Of a DNA stretch of 64,000 bases, positions 1 through 8,974 are shown in pieces (within the stretch, counting starts at the first letter, position 1; the number at the start of each line of letters is the position of its first letter). A program made the position numbers and the translations under genes. This DNA comes from Anaeromyxobacter diazotrophicus (lineage in GTDB: Bacteria; Myxococcota; Myxococcia; Myxococcales; Anaeromyxobacteraceae), in the NCBI RefSeq assembly GCF_013340205.1, contig NZ_BJTG01000005.1, positions 62,001-126,000 on the forward strand, given 5' to 3'. The notes beneath the pieces are model-generated. The model saw only the letters and a program-made list of their open reading frames with translations, had not been told where the DNA came from and made no database searches.

Positions 1-199
1 CGAGCGCGACGTGCAGCGGCGGGCGCGGGATGTCGAGGGCGGTGGTGGTCTGCGCGCCCTCGAGCTTGAGGCGCGAGCGCGGCGCCCCGACCAGCGCCTC
101 GGCGCGGGTGAGGTCGAGCGCGTCGGCGACGTCGAACAGCCGGTAGACGAGGAGGGTCCCGTCGGCGACGCGCCAGGACCTGCGGGCGGGCTCCTGCAC
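1..199 (-). CDS. Hypothetical protein, N-terminal part only
   Basis: The gene begins at a GTG at 199 and runs off the left edge, leaving 66 codons. It starts 18 nt after the purF stop on the same strand, and purF's TGA lies in the same frame just upstream, so this GTG is the first possible start. It is probably cotranscribed with purF. The visible peptide starts VQEPARRSWRVADGTLLVYR and continues with a hydrophobic-acidic stretch containing LFDVADALDL. Codon use is normal for the window, which supports a real gene. I see no signal peptide or membrane segment in this part and do not recognise the family. Function is unknown. Confidence 0.6.
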   Translation of the reverse strand, partial: MQEPARRSWRVADGTLLVYRLFDVADALDLTRAEALVGAPRSRLKLEGAQTTTALDIPRPPLHVAL

Positions 200-217
200 G
201 CCCCGGAGCTTACTGCA

Positions 218-1675
218 TCAGGCGCCGACCAGGCGGAGCGGCGCGGCGGGGCGGCTGTGCGGGAACTCGAGCACGTACTCGCCAGTGAAGCAGGCGTCGC
301 AGAAGCCCTGGCGCGCCTCGCCCAGCGCCGCGTACAGCCCGTCGATGGAGAGGTAGCCGAGGGAGTCGGCCGTCACGTAGTCCCGGATCTCGGGCTCGGA
401 GTGCGTGGCCGCGATGAGCTCCTGGCGGGTGGGGGTGTCGATGCCGTAGTAGCAGGGCCAGGCGGTGGGCGGGGAGCTGATGCGGAGGTGGACCTCCTTC
501 GCCCCGGCGTCGCGGATCATCTTCACGATCTTGCGGCTGGTGGTGCCGCGCACGATCGAGTCGTCCACCACCACCACCCGCTTGTCCCGGAGCACGCCCC
601 GGACCGCGTTGAGCTTCAGCTTGACCCCGAAGTGGCGGATCGACTGCTGCGGCTCGATGAAGGTGCGGCCGATGTAGTGCGAGCGGACGAGCCCCACGTC
701 GTAGGGGATGCCGCTCTGGCGGGCGTAGCCGACCGCCGCCGGCACCCCCGAGTCGGGGACCGCGATGACGACGTCCGCCTCCACCGGGTGATCCTTGGCG
801 AGCTGGGCGCCGAAGCTCGAGCGCACCTCGTGCACCGAGCGGCCGAAGAGGATGGAGTCGGGGCGCGCGAAGTAGATGTGCTCGAAGACGCAGCGGGCGA
901 GGCGGCGCGGGCCGGCGGTGGGCTCGAGCTTCTCCGAGCGGAGGCCCTTCTCGTCGATGACCACGATCTCGCCGGGCGCGATCTCCCGCACGTACTCGGC
1001 CTCGATGAGGTCGAGCGCGGTGGTCTCGCTGGCGAGCACCCAGTTGCCCTTGAGCTTGCCCAGCACGAGCGGCCGGAAGCCCTGCGGATCGCGGGCGCCG
1101 ATCATCGAGCGCTCGGTGAGGAAGAGCAGCGAGTAGGCGCCCGACACCCGGGCCAGGGCGGCGCGGATGGCCGCCAGGTGGTGCTCGGTCGAGCCCGGCA
1201 CGGCGGGGCCGGGCCGCACCCGCGCCATGAGGTGCAGGATCACCTCGGTGTCGCTGGTGGTCTGGAAGATGGAGCCGGCCGCCTCGAGCTCGGTCCGCAG
1301 CGTCTCGGCGTTGACGAGGTTGCCGTTGTGGGCGACCGCCACCGCGCCGCCGGCGTACTGGATGGCGATGGGCTGCGCGTTCTTGAGGTGGCTCGCGCCG
1401 GCGGTGGAGTAGCGCACGTGCCCGATGGCGGCGCCGCCGGGCAGCTTCGCGAGCTCGCCGGCGTTGAAGATGTCGGCGACCAGGCCCATGCCGCGATGGA
1501 CGTGGAGGGCGCTGCCGTCCGTGGAGACGATGCCGGCCGACTCCTGCCCCCGGTGCTGGAGCGCGTGCAGCCCCAGGTAGGTGAAGTTCGCCGCCTCGGT
1601 GCTCTGCCCGAGCGCCCAGACGCCGAAGACGCCGCACTCGTCCTTCATCTTGTCGTACACGGCGTCGTATCCCAT
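218..1675 (-). CDS. purF: Amidophosphoribosyltransferase PurF (Fe-S, Bacillus-type)
   Basis: PurF catalyses the first committed step of purine synthesis, moving ammonia from glutamine onto PRPP to form phosphoribosylamine in the cytoplasm. The protein is 485 aa. A short propeptide ends at DE before Cys14 of CGVFG, the Ntn nucleophile exposed by processing. The glutaminase domain covers about residues 14-240. The PRPP loop [13 protein letters not shown] is near residues 367-380. Cys262, Cys408, Cys459 and Cys462 sit in contexts matching the four 4Fe-4S ligands of the B. subtilis enzyme, so a cluster is expected. The frame stays open far upstream, but Met at 1675 gives the normal N-terminus, and a second ATG nine codons in is possible. 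There is no Shine-Dalgarno; a TATACT element lies 11 nt upstream. Confidence 0.97.
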   Translation of the reverse strand: MGYDAVYDKMKDECGVFGVWALGQSTEAANFTYLGLHALQHRGQESAGIVSTDGSALHVHRGMGLVADIFNAGELAKLPGGAAIGHVRYSTAGASHLKNAQPIAIQYAGGAVAVAHNGNLVNAETLRTELEAAGSIFQTTSDTEVILHLMARVRPGPAVPGSTEHHLAAIRAALARVSGAYSLLFLTERSMIGARDPQGFRPLVLGKLKGNWVLASETTALDLIEAEYVREIAPGEIVVIDEKGLRSEKLEPTAGPRRLARCVFEHIYFARPDSILFGRSVHEVRSSFGAQLAKDHPVEADVVIAVPDSGVPAAVGYARQSGIPYDVGLVRSHYIGRTFIEPQQSIRHFGVKLKLNAVRGVLRDKRVVVVDDSIVRGTTSRKIVKMIRDAGAKEVHLRISSPPTAWPCYYGIDTPTRQELIAATHSEPEIRDYVTADSLGYLSIDGLYAALGEARQGFCDACFTGEYVLEFPHSRPAAPLRLVGA

Positions 1676-1686
1676 GGCGGGCGCGC

Positions 1687-1694
1687 AGTATAAC
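1687..1694. promoter_or_regulatory. Overlapping divergent -10 elements of purF and the ceramidase-like gene
   Basis: The 8-bp sequence AGTATAAC contains TATAAC on the plus strand (1689-1694) and TATACT on the minus strand (1687-1692). It sits in a 28-bp gap between two divergent start codons. Each hexamer lies about 9-11 nt before its start codon, and neither gene has a clear Shine-Dalgarno or an obvious -35 box. Transcripts from here would have leaders of only a few bases. That use is inferred from position. Confidence 0.45.
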
Positions 1695-1703
1695 GATCGG
1701 GTC

Positions 1704-3197
1704 TTGAAAAAGCTTCTCACCGCCCTCGCCGTCCTGGTCGCGCTGCTCGGCGCCGCGTACGGCCTGGGCTCGCTGCGCTGGCGCCCCACCTTCCGGGCGG
1801 GGCCGCTGCGTCTCGAGACCGTGGCGCGCGGCGCGGGGCCGCTCTTGGCCGGCGCGGCGGTGGCCCCGCTCACGCCGCCGCACCCGGTTCCGGTGGCGGG
1901 GTTCGCGCGCCTCAAGTGGATGCAGGAGGGGCAGCGGGACCCGGTGGCCGTGCGGGCGCTCGCCCTGCGCGAGCCCGGCTGCACGGTGGTGCTCGTCTCG
2001 GCGGAGATCCTGCTCGTCCCCGGGCAGCTCGAGCGCGCGGTCGAGCGGCGCGTCCGCGACCTCAAGCTCGACCACCTCGTGGTGGCCGCGACGCACACCC
2101 ACGCCGGCCCGGGCGGCTTCTGGAAGGACCCCCTGGGCGAGCGGCTCGCCACCGGCCCGTACGACGCGGCCGTCTTCGACCACCTGGTGGAGCGGACCGA
2201 GGCGGCCATCCGCGGCGCGGTGAAGGCGCTCGAGCCCGCCTACTTCTCGGTGGCGCGCGCCCAGCTCCCGGAGCTGGCGCGCAACCGCGCCGGCGGGAGC
2301 GAGGTGGACGGGCACCTGGTGTCCGTCCGCCTGACCGCGCTCGCCGGCCACGAGGTGGCGCAGGTGGTGCTCTACCCCGCCCACGCCACCCTGCTCGGCC
2401 TCGACAACCGCCTCGTCTCGGGCGACTGGCCGGGGGCGCTCATGCGCGCCGACGCGGCGCCGCTGCTCTTCTTCCAGGGGGCGCTCGGCGATCAGACCAC
2501 CCGGCTCCCGCCGCGCACGCCCGGCCGGCCCGAGGCGTACGCCGAGGCGCTCCGCGCGCACGTGGACGACCTCGACCCCTCGCTCGCCGACCCCTGGCCC
2601 GCGCTCGCCGTCGCGACCGCGACCGCGGTGCTCCCGCCCGCGGATCTCGGCGCCTCACCCCCGGCGCTGCGGCGCATCCTGCAGAACCTGTTCTACGACT
2701 GGCTCCCGGACCGGGCGAGCCTCACCGCGGTGCGGCTCGGGCCCCTCACGCTGGTGGCCGTCCCCGGCGAGCCGGTGGCCGAGGTGGGGCGCCGCTGGCG
2801 CGAGGCGGCGGGCGAGGGGGCCGAGGTGCTGGCGCTCGCCGGCGACTACCTCGGCTACGTCGAGACGAGCGAGCGGATGGCCGAGGCGTCGGGCGAGACG
2901 GTGCGCACCTACTACGGGCCGGAGCTGGCGGATCGGCTCACCGGCGCGGTGAAGCTCGCGGCCGAGGCGGTGCGCGACCCCAAGCCGCCGCCGCCCGAGG
3001 CGCCGGCGCTGGTGCCGGTCCCCGCAGCGAAGCCGCCCGCCTCGCCGGCCCCGAACCCGCCGGCCGCGGCGCCCGCCTCCGCGGCGAAGGCGGCCGCTCA
3101 GAAGCGGACCACCGGCGCACCGGCGTCGTCCCAGGACAGGAAGCCGAGGACGCCCGCCGTCGCCGCGAAGACCAGCGAGCCGCCCGCGGCCAGGTAG
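1704..3197 (+). CDS. Neutral ceramidase-like exported hydrolase
   Basis: This 497-aa protein resembles the N-terminal catalytic domain of neutral/alkaline non-lysosomal ceramidases (PF04734), zinc enzymes that cleave the ceramide amide bond. After the TTG start, an uncleaved or cleaved signal segment ([20 protein letters not shown]) predicts export. THTHAGPGG near residue 131 matches the family's metal-binding motif, YPAHATLLG supplies a further candidate His, and FFQGALGDQ matches the QGxxGD segment. It is shorter than typical ceramidases. The usual C-terminal Ig-like domain is missing and is replaced by an Ala/Pro-rich tail of about 70 residues. The tail overlaps the end of the convergent PEGA gene by 100 bp. 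An upstream in-frame ATG at 1581 would overlap purF and is rejected. Substrate is uncertain. Confidence 0.75.
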   Translation: MKKLLTALAVLVALLGAAYGLGSLRWRPTFRAGPLRLETVARGAGPLLAGAAVAPLTPPHPVPVAGFARLKWMQEGQRDPVAVRALALREPGCTVVLVSAEILLVPGQLERAVERRVRDLKLDHLVVAATHTHAGPGGFWKDPLGERLATGPYDAAVFDHLVERTEAAIRGAVKALEPAYFSVARAQLPELARNRAGGSEVDGHLVSVRLTALAGHEVAQVVLYPAHATLLGLDNRLVSGDWPGALMRADAAPLLFFQGALGDQTTRLPPRTPGRPEAYAEALRAHVDDLDPSLADPWPALAVATATAVLPPADLGASPPALRRILQNLFYDWLPDRASLTAVRLGPLTLVAVPGEPVAEVGRRWREAAGEGAEVLALAGDYLGYVETSERMAEASGETVRTYYGPELADRLTGAVKLAAEAVRDPKPPPPEAPALVPVPAAKPPASPAPNPPAAAPASAAKAAAQKRTTGAPASSQDRKPRTPAVAAKTSEPPAAR

Positions 3198-4546
3198 GCG
3201 CCGCGCTTGGCGGCGTCGGCCGAGGCGCGCTTCGCGTCGTAGGCCTGCTGGCTGGCGCCGGGCGCGAGGACGCCGTCCGAGCGCAGCATGGCGTCGGCGT
3301 CCTGGTACTGCGCGTGCGCGGCGACGCCCTGCCAGGTGGCGACCCCGGCGAGGCCCACCGCGACCACCCCGGCGGCGTAGGCGGCCGGCCTGAGCCAGCG
3401 GCCGCGCGGCGGCGCGGCCGGCGCCGCGGGGGAGGCCGCCAGCGCCGCGCCCGGCTGGGCGGCGGCGGCGCCGACCCGGAGCTCCGCGGCGGCCGTCGCC
3501 GCGGCGGCGGGATCGACCGCGGCCACGCCGCGCGCCGGCTGGCCGGTGAGGAGGAAGGCCGCCAGCGCGCCGAGCTGCGGCGCCGGCACCGCGCCCGCCG
3601 CCATCCGGACGCGACCCTCGCGCAGCAGCGCGCCGCGGGTGAGGTCGTAGAGGGCGCCGTCGAGGAAGCGCGCCTCCCCGTCGGCGACCTCGCTCACCGC
3701 CACCAGCCGCGTCGCCCCGAGCCCCGCGCCCGCGCGCACCAGGGCGCTCGCGCGCTGCGGTGCGGCCAGCGCCAGGCCGGGCCCGGCGTCGAGCCGGAGC
3801 GCGTCGGCCAGCGCCAGGTCGAGCTCCACCGCCCGCTCACCCTCCTCGAGCTGCACGAAGAGCTCCGGCACGCGCACCTCGCCCGCCACGGCGCTCAGGC
3901 GGTAGCGCCCCGGCGGCAGCGCCACGGTCGCCGGGGTGGCGCCGATGGGCCGCCCGTCCACGTAGACCGCGACGGCGCGGGACGCGGTGACGGTGAGGCG
4001 CGCCCGCGCCCGCGCCGCCACCCGGCGCCGCGCGTCGGCCGCCTCCTTGCGGAAGGAGGGCGGGTACTCGCGCTCGTCCACCTGGAACCCCGGCTCGAGC
4101 GACGCCAGCCGCTCCAGCGCCGCGGTGGCCGCGGCCGCCCGGCCCAGGTGCCGCTCGACGAAGGCGAGCCGGACGAGCGCCCGCGACCAGGCTTCGTGCA
4201 CCGCCGGCGACTCCGGCAGCTGCTCCAGCCCCTCGACCACCGCGCGCAGCGTGCGCTCCGCGCCCTGGAAGTCCTCGCCGTCGAAGGCGGCCAGCGCGCC
4301 GGCGTGGGCGCGCTCCAGCTCGGAGAGCGTGGCGGGGGCGCCCTGACCGAGCAGGCGCGCCCGCATCTCGGAGACCTCCAGCACGCCGCTGGTGCGATCG
4401 CGGCAGGCGGCGCGCAGCTGGTGCGTCAGCTCGGCCAGCTCGCCGGCCGGGCCGGCCGGAGGGTCGGCGACGGCGACCACGGCGAGCCGCTCCGCGCCGA
4501 GCGCCGGGGCGGCCGAGAGCAGGAGGGTGAGCGCAGTGGCCTTCAC
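3098..4546 (-). CDS. PEGA-domain exported protein
   Basis: A 482-aa protein with an N-terminal signal peptide ([20 protein letters not shown]). A helical, TPR-like region follows at about residues 60-175, with a PEGA domain at about 195-240 (VYVDGRPIGATPATVALPPG). PEGA domains are common in surface and periplasmic proteins of myxobacteria and probably bind other envelope components. The C-terminal third has two hydrophobic segments flanking a DADAMLRSDG stretch, so it may be membrane anchored. The GTG start at 4546 overlaps the TGA of the upstream lipoprotein gene (GTGA), indicating translational coupling. The last 100 bp overlap the convergent ceramidase-like gene. Function is otherwise unknown. 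Confidence 0.8.
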   Translation of the reverse strand: MKATALTLLLSAAPALGAERLAVVAVADPPAGPAGELAELTHQLRAACRDRTSGVLEVSEMRARLLGQGAPATLSELERAHAGALAAFDGEDFQGAERTLRAVVEGLEQLPESPAVHEAWSRALVRLAFVERHLGRAAAATAALERLASLEPGFQVDEREYPPSFRKEAADARRRVAARARARLTVTASRAVAVYVDGRPIGATPATVALPPGRYRLSAVAGEVRVPELFVQLEEGERAVELDLALADALRLDAGPGLALAAPQRASALVRAGAGLGATRLVAVSEVADGEARFLDGALYDLTRGALLREGRVRMAAGAVPAPQLGALAAFLLTGQPARGVAAVDPAAAATAAAELRVGAAAAQPGAALAASPAAPAAPPRGRWLRPAAYAAGVVAVGLAGVATWQGVAAHAQYQDADAMLRSDGVLAPGASQQAYDAKRASADAAKRGAYLAAGGSLVFAATAGVLGFLSWDDAGAPVVRF

Positions 4547-6468
4547 GGGTAGACCGGGGCGCCGGCGTCGCCGGAGTTGCGCGCGTCGTGGTGCGACTTG
4601 GGCCACGGCGAGCGGGGATCGAGGGCGGAGTCCACCACCACCGCGTACAGGTGTCCGTCGTCCGAGCCTGCGTAGAGCGTCGGGAGCTGGCTGGCCGAGG
4701 CGGCGGGGGCGATGGTGGGAAAGGTGAGGGGCGAGATGCCGAGCGGCGCGGAGACCTCGCCGACCGTGGACCACCGCGCCTGGCCGTCGGCCGCGAGCGC
4801 GTAGAGCTGGCCGTCCGCGGTGACCGCGTAGGCCACCACCCCGTCGCGGTCCTGCTCCGCGACGAGCACGCCGCGCACCGACGAGGTGAGCGCGGGCAGC
4901 GCGGACCAGGCGTCGGTCCAGGCGCCGGTGCCCGTGGCGGGAGGGGTGAGGCGGTGGAGCTTGTGGTCGTTGGTCCCTACGAGCAGGTCGCCGCCGGGGA
5001 ACAAGACGATGGACTCGGGCGCGTAATCCGACAACGTCGCCAGCAGGGTCGGGGCCAGTGTGGTCGCGTCGCACTTCACGATCTCGCCGCCCGCGCAAGC
5101 CAGCAGGATGTGGCCGTCTTGATCGATGGCCGGCGGTGTGGCGACCGTCCCGCAGCTCGTCGCTCCGCTCGCCTCTTCCGCGAGGCCCGTCGAGTACCGG
5201 CGCAGCGTGGACCGCGCGGCCCGTGAAGTCAGGAGGAACAGCTTGCCGCCCTTCGAGATGGAAGCGGTCGTGACGGGGTCTGTCGTGCTGACTCCCGTGC
5301 CGCCGAGACACTTCTTGTCTGCGCTCATGCCGTAGATCGCGGAAGCGCCGCCGGCGGAGAACACGAGCTCGGGTGTGCCGGAGACCACCGCCGGCGTGAA
5401 CATCGCCCCCACCGCCGCGGTGGAGGGGCAGCCGAAGGCGACGCCGTCGCTCTCCGAGTACCCGTAGAGCTTCCCATCGTCGCTGCCGACCCAGATCGTG
5501 CTCGCGCCGAGGCTGGGGGCGCTGGAGATGGCGAACGAGGACACGGTCGTCGGGAGTAGCCCCGCCCCATCCGCGCTCACGACGCGCAGCTTTCCATCGG
5601 AAGCTCCAACCACAACCTCACCGCTCGAGCGCACCGCAGCCCCAGTCACCTTGAGCGCCGACTGCGAGGCGTCCCGCAGGTCCTTCGTCCACCTCAACCT
5701 CGTCACCGGGAACGCCGGCAGGTCGTCCAGCACCGCCTCGTTCCCGAACGCGTCGCGGGCGTGGACGCGCACCTTCACGGTCCCGGAGAAGCGCGGGAAC
5801 GGGTACTTCGCGAGCGGCACGGCCACCGTCAGGTCGGTCCCCACCGCCGCCGGCTGGAAGGGGATCGCGAGCTGGTGTCCGTCGAGGTCCACCGTCGCCT
5901 CCACCACCCCGGGGTGGTCCTCCGCCACCGCCACGAAGAGGTCGATCGCCCCGTCGCGGGGGCAGGCGGCGCGCGTGCCGCAGGCGGGGCCGACGGTCCG
6001 CTTCAGGACGGGCGGCTTCGTGTCCACGTCCACGAACACGCCGTCGCTCGGGATGACGCCCGCGCTGGTCCGCGCCACCACGAACAGGGTGGGCGTGGCG
6101 ACCAGGCCCGCCGGCGGCAGGTAGGTGCCGGCGTAGCTCACCACCGCGCCGTCGCGGGCGCTCTGGGCGAGCGGCCCCACCTCGGCGCCGTCCACCACCA
6201 GCGCCACCGGTGGCGGGACGCCGTCGGCCGCCGCCAGCGTCACCCGCGCGGTGACCGCCAGGCCGGCCGCCCCGGCCCGCGCCCCCGCCGGCGGCGCCGT
6301 GAGCGCGATGGCGATGGGGGGCTTCTGGCACGTGCCGGGCTGGCCGCTCGCCGGGACGACGCAGACGAGGCCCGCCCCGCACTCGGCGTTGGCGCGGCAG
6401 CCGCCCGGCGCCGACCCCCCGCCGCAGGCGAGGCCGATCGCGACGAGGGAGGTGAACAGCAAGCGCAT
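4543..6468 (-). CDS. Cys-rich lipoprotein with beta-propeller-like repeats
   Basis: A 641-aa lipoprotein. The signal peptide ends in a lipobox (GLAC, Cys15), followed by a Cys-rich segment (CRANAECGAGLVC) of the sort found in many myxobacterial surface lipoproteins. Middle residues (about 60-290) look like immunoglobulin-type beta domains. The C-terminal half has repeated units such as VVVGASDGKLRVVSADG, IWVGSDDGKLYGYSESDG and LYAGSDDGHLYAVVVD, typical of PQQ/WD-type beta-propeller blades. The ATG is preceded by a good Shine-Dalgarno (GGAGGAGCC). An alternative 76 codons upstream would remove the signal peptide. The protein probably sits in the outer membrane as a binding or scaffold protein. 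No catalytic motif is seen. The PEGA gene is coupled downstream. Confidence 0.82.
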   Translation of the reverse strand: MRLLFTSLVAIGLACGGGSAPGGCRANAECGAGLVCVVPASGQPGTCQKPPIAIALTAPPAGARAGAAGLAVTARVTLAAADGVPPPVALVVDGAEVGPLAQSARDGAVVSYAGTYLPPAGLVATPTLFVVARTSAGVIPSDGVFVDVDTKPPVLKRTVGPACGTRAACPRDGAIDLFVAVAEDHPGVVEATVDLDGHQLAIPFQPAAVGTDLTVAVPLAKYPFPRFSGTVKVRVHARDAFGNEAVLDDLPAFPVTRLRWTKDLRDASQSALKVTGAAVRSSGEVVVGASDGKLRVVSADGAGLLPTTVSSFAISSAPSLGASTIWVGSDDGKLYGYSESDGVAFGCPSTAAVGAMFTPAVVSGTPELVFSAGGASAIYGMSADKKCLGGTGVSTTDPVTTASISKGGKLFLLTSRAARSTLRRYSTGLAEEASGATSCGTVATPPAIDQDGHILLACAGGEIVKCDATTLAPTLLATLSDYAPESIVLFPGGDLLVGTNDHKLHRLTPPATGTGAWTDAWSALPALTSSVRGVLVAEQDRDGVVAYAVTADGQLYALAADGQARWSTVGEVSAPLGISPLTFPTIAPAASASQLPTLYAGSDDGHLYAVVVDSALDPRSPWPKSHHDARNSGDAGAPVYP

Positions 6469-6769
6469 GGTCCGGCTCCTCCGGAGGTGCGGCGCGGAGG
6501 TGCGAGCGCCGGGCCAGCGCGCCGCCTCGCTCGCGCAGGCCCGCCGGCGCGCCCGGGCGTCCGCCCGGCGTCCGGCGGTCCGCCGGGCGGACCTCCCACA
6601 CCTGCACCCTCCGTGATTCTTCGCGGTTTCGCCGCGGCACGAAACACGCACATCCACCTGCCCGTCACCGTCCGGATTCCGGCCGTTGATCACCATCCGC
6701 TAACCATACTATGCGTGACCATTGCCTGTCAGTGAGAACCATCGCGACGGCATCCAGGGGGAGCTTCCA
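6469..6769. other. Divergent intergenic region between two lipoprotein genes
   Basis: No gene is seen in these 301 bp. They hold a perfect 12-bp inverted repeat (6559-6592). A less GC-rich patch follows at 6680-6715, where TTGATC (6686-6691) and TACTAT (6707-6712), 15 bp apart, could be a weak plus-strand promoter for the PKD lipoprotein gene. Both flanking genes have good Shine-Dalgarno sequences. Confidence 0.5.
6559..6592. repeat. Perfect 12-bp inverted repeat, possible operator or attenuator
   Basis: The arms GTCCGCCCGGCG (6559-6570) and CGCCGGGCGGAC (6581-6592) are exact reverse complements around a 10-nt loop. The element lies about 90 nt upstream of the minus-strand lipoprotein start and about 180 nt upstream of the plus-strand one. 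It could be an operator, or a leader hairpin in the minus-strand transcript. There is no adjoining T-tract, so a simple intrinsic terminator is unlikely. Confidence 0.6.
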
Positions 6770-8929
6770 ATGAACCGGCTCGAGAGAGGGATCGGCCTCG
6801 CGGCGTGGCTCGCGCTCGCGGCCGCCTGCGGGACGAGCGCGCGGCAACCGCGCAGCTGCCAGCAGGACAGCGAGTGCCCGTCGTCCAGCTACTGCCTGGG
6901 CGGCGCCTGCGTGGCGGGCCTTTTGCCCCAGGCGCACATCGCCATCGTCGGCACCGGCCGCGAGCTCGTCTCGCACCGCCTGGTGCAGTTCGACGGCTCG
7001 GGCTCGGTCGACCCGAACCCCCAGCACCGCCTCACCGCCTACCGCTGGGCGGTGAAGCGCGCCTCGGCCACCGCCTGCGACCCCTCCCCCGCCAGCGGCG
7101 CGGCGGACAAGCTCGCCACCACCTTCCGCTGCGCCGGCGAGTACCAGGTCGAGCTCACCGTGAAGAACAGCCTGGAGCTCGAGAGCGCGCCGATCGCCCA
7201 GGCGGTCACGGTGGCGCCGTCGGCGAACCCGCCCGTCATCGACGGGCAGAGCCCCGACCTCCTGCTGCAGCACCGCTGCGCCGGGACCCCGCTCGCGTGC
7301 CAGGCGGTGGACGCGGGCGGCGCGGCGGCCTTCCAGCTCTCGGTTACCGCCCACGACGTGGAGGACGGCCAGGCGCTCGGGTACCAGTGGGAGGTGGATC
7401 CACCGGAGGGGGCGGATCGGGCCGCCGCCTCCTTCGAGCCCGACGCACGCGCCGCGAACCCCATCGTCCGGATCGCCTCCGCGGGCGCGCGCATCGCCGG
7501 GGTGTGGACGTTCCGCGCGCACGTCACCGACGGCGACGCGCTCACGACGCCGGTCGAGATCCGGGTCACGGTCGAGGATGCGGCCCCGGCGCTCGCCGCC
7601 GAGCTGGACCTGGCCGCCTTCGACCACACCTTCGCCGACAACGTCTACCGGGTGCACGGCCTCGTGAAGTACACGGCGTCCGACCCGGAGGGCGACCCGC
7701 TGCAGGTCACGGCGCGCGTCCTGGAGAGCGCCGCCACCGGCTGCCAGGCAACGCTCACGCCGCTGGTGAGAAGCGACGCCGTCGAGGTCACGGTGGACCT
7801 CACCTGCCTCTCCGCCCAGGAGCTCTCGCCCACCGTGGCCGGCCAGGCGCTGGGCGCCGGGGTACAGCGCCAGCTCGAGGTGACGGTCGGCGATCAGCAG
7901 GGCGGCCAGGCCACCGTGACCTTGCCCTTCGAGGTCCGCGACACGCCGCCCACCCTGGCCTCGCTCGTGATCGCGACCGATCACGGGACCGGCAACTGCC
8001 TCACCCCGAGCGGCCGCTGCTTCACCGCCGCCGGCGCGATCCCGGCGCCGTTCGACCCCGACGGCGACCCGGCGGAGCTCGTCGGCTACCAGGCGCAGAA
8101 CGTCGACGCGCACGGCGTCTGGTCGTCCGACGGCCTGGGGCGCTTCACGCTCCAGACCGACCTCGCCTACCCGGGGTCGTTCCGCGCCGCCGACGGCCGG
8201 AGCCCGGTCGGCGTCCTCGCCCGGGTCAAGGATCCCTGGCGCGCGGCCGACGTGCCGCTCGCGCTCTCCATCCCGAACCGCGCGCCGGTCGCGACGCCGT
8301 TCGCGATCGGCGCCGTGGCCTCCCACGACGGCGCGCGCTACCTGGTCCAGGGCGCGCCGGCCACCTTCGTCGACCCCGACGGCGATCCGCTCGCCAGCCC
8401 CGACGCGGGGAACGCCGCCTGCTCCGCCGCGCTCGCGCCGAGCGCCTCCGGGGCGACGCTCACCGCCACCTGCGGCACGGCCTCCCCGTGGAGCGCGGGC
8501 CCCGCCCTGTCGAGCTTCGTGGCCTCGCCCTTCGTGCTCACCGTGAGCGCCGCCGATCCCTGGGAGCGCGGCGGGAGCCCGGGCGCGCGGCTCGCGGCGC
8601 AGGCGCCGCCGTCCCCCAGCCTCGACTCGGTCACGGTGGCGCTGCCCGCCAAGTGCACCAGGGTCTGCCCGATCGGCGAGCCCTGCGAGTACGTGGCGAC
8701 GGTGAACTGCACCAGCCTCACCTACGCACCGTCGGTGCGCTCGCCAGTGCCGGTCGGCGTCACCGTCCAGGCCTCGTCCGGCGGGAGCGCCAGCTTCAGC
8801 TGCCTGGGCGCGGCCTGCTCCGGAGGGCTCACCTTCAGCTGCACCGCGGCCACCCTGAGCGTGACCCTCTGGGACGGGCTCAATCCGGCCGTCACCCAGC
8901 GCGTCGATCTCGTCGCCCAGTGTCCGTGA
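6770..8929 (+). CDS. PKD/Ig-type surface lipoprotein
   Basis: A 719-aa lipoprotein. The signal peptide ends in AAAC (Cys20). A Cys-rich segment follows (CQQDSECPSSSYCLGGAC) that parallels the one in the divergent lipoprotein. Downstream are repeated beta-sandwich domains with PKD-like signatures: VQFDGSGSVDPN near residues 68-80, and later EDGQALGYQWEV, SDPEGDPLQ and FDPDGDP. These folds usually serve as extracellular spacers or ligand binders. There is no catalytic motif. Paired cysteines near the C-terminus may form disulfides. The ATG at 6770 has the Shine-Dalgarno GGGGAG. The matching Cys-rich modules suggest the two divergent lipoproteins act together or share ancestry. Confidence 0.8.
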   Translation: MNRLERGIGLAAWLALAAACGTSARQPRSCQQDSECPSSSYCLGGACVAGLLPQAHIAIVGTGRELVSHRLVQFDGSGSVDPNPQHRLTAYRWAVKRASATACDPSPASGAADKLATTFRCAGEYQVELTVKNSLELESAPIAQAVTVAPSANPPVIDGQSPDLLLQHRCAGTPLACQAVDAGGAAAFQLSVTAHDVEDGQALGYQWEVDPPEGADRAAASFEPDARAANPIVRIASAGARIAGVWTFRAHVTDGDALTTPVEIRVTVEDAAPALAAELDLAAFDHTFADNVYRVHGLVKYTASDPEGDPLQVTARVLESAATGCQATLTPLVRSDAVEVTVDLTCLSAQELSPTVAGQALGAGVQRQLEVTVGDQQGGQATVTLPFEVRDTPPTLASLVIATDHGTGNCLTPSGRCFTAAGAIPAPFDPDGDPAELVGYQAQNVDAHGVWSSDGLGRFTLQTDLAYPGSFRAADGRSPVGVLARVKDPWRAADVPLALSIPNRAPVATPFAIGAVASHDGARYLVQGAPATFVDPDGDPLASPDAGNAACSAALAPSASGATLTATCGTASPWSAGPALSSFVASPFVLTVSAADPWERGGSPGARLAAQAPPSPSLDSVTVALPAKCTRVCPIGEPCEYVATVNCTSLTYAPSVRSPVPVGVTVQASSGGSASFSCLGAACSGGLTFSCTAATLSVTLWDGLNPAVTQRVDLVAQCP

Positions 8930-8935
8930 GCGGCG

Positions 8936-8952
8936 GCCCGCGCGGCGCGGGC
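8936..8952. terminator. Hairpin between convergent genes, possible bidirectional terminator
   Basis: GCCCGCG and CGCGGGC form a 7-bp stem with a 3-nt loop in the 45-bp gap between two convergent stop codons. There is no T-tract on either side, so intrinsic termination is uncertain. Confidence 0.4.
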
Positions 8953-8974
8953 GGGACGGCGCTGGCCTCGTCGC

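Noticed and set aside
11-1693. Long open frame opposite purF
   Set aside because: Its translation is Arg/Gly/Val-rich with no domain, and purF on the other strand has a complete catalytic set. Such frames arise from high GC content.
1581-1703. Upstream ATG extension of the ceramidase-like gene
   Set aside because: It overlaps purF coding sequence and hides the signal peptide; TTG at 1704 fits better.
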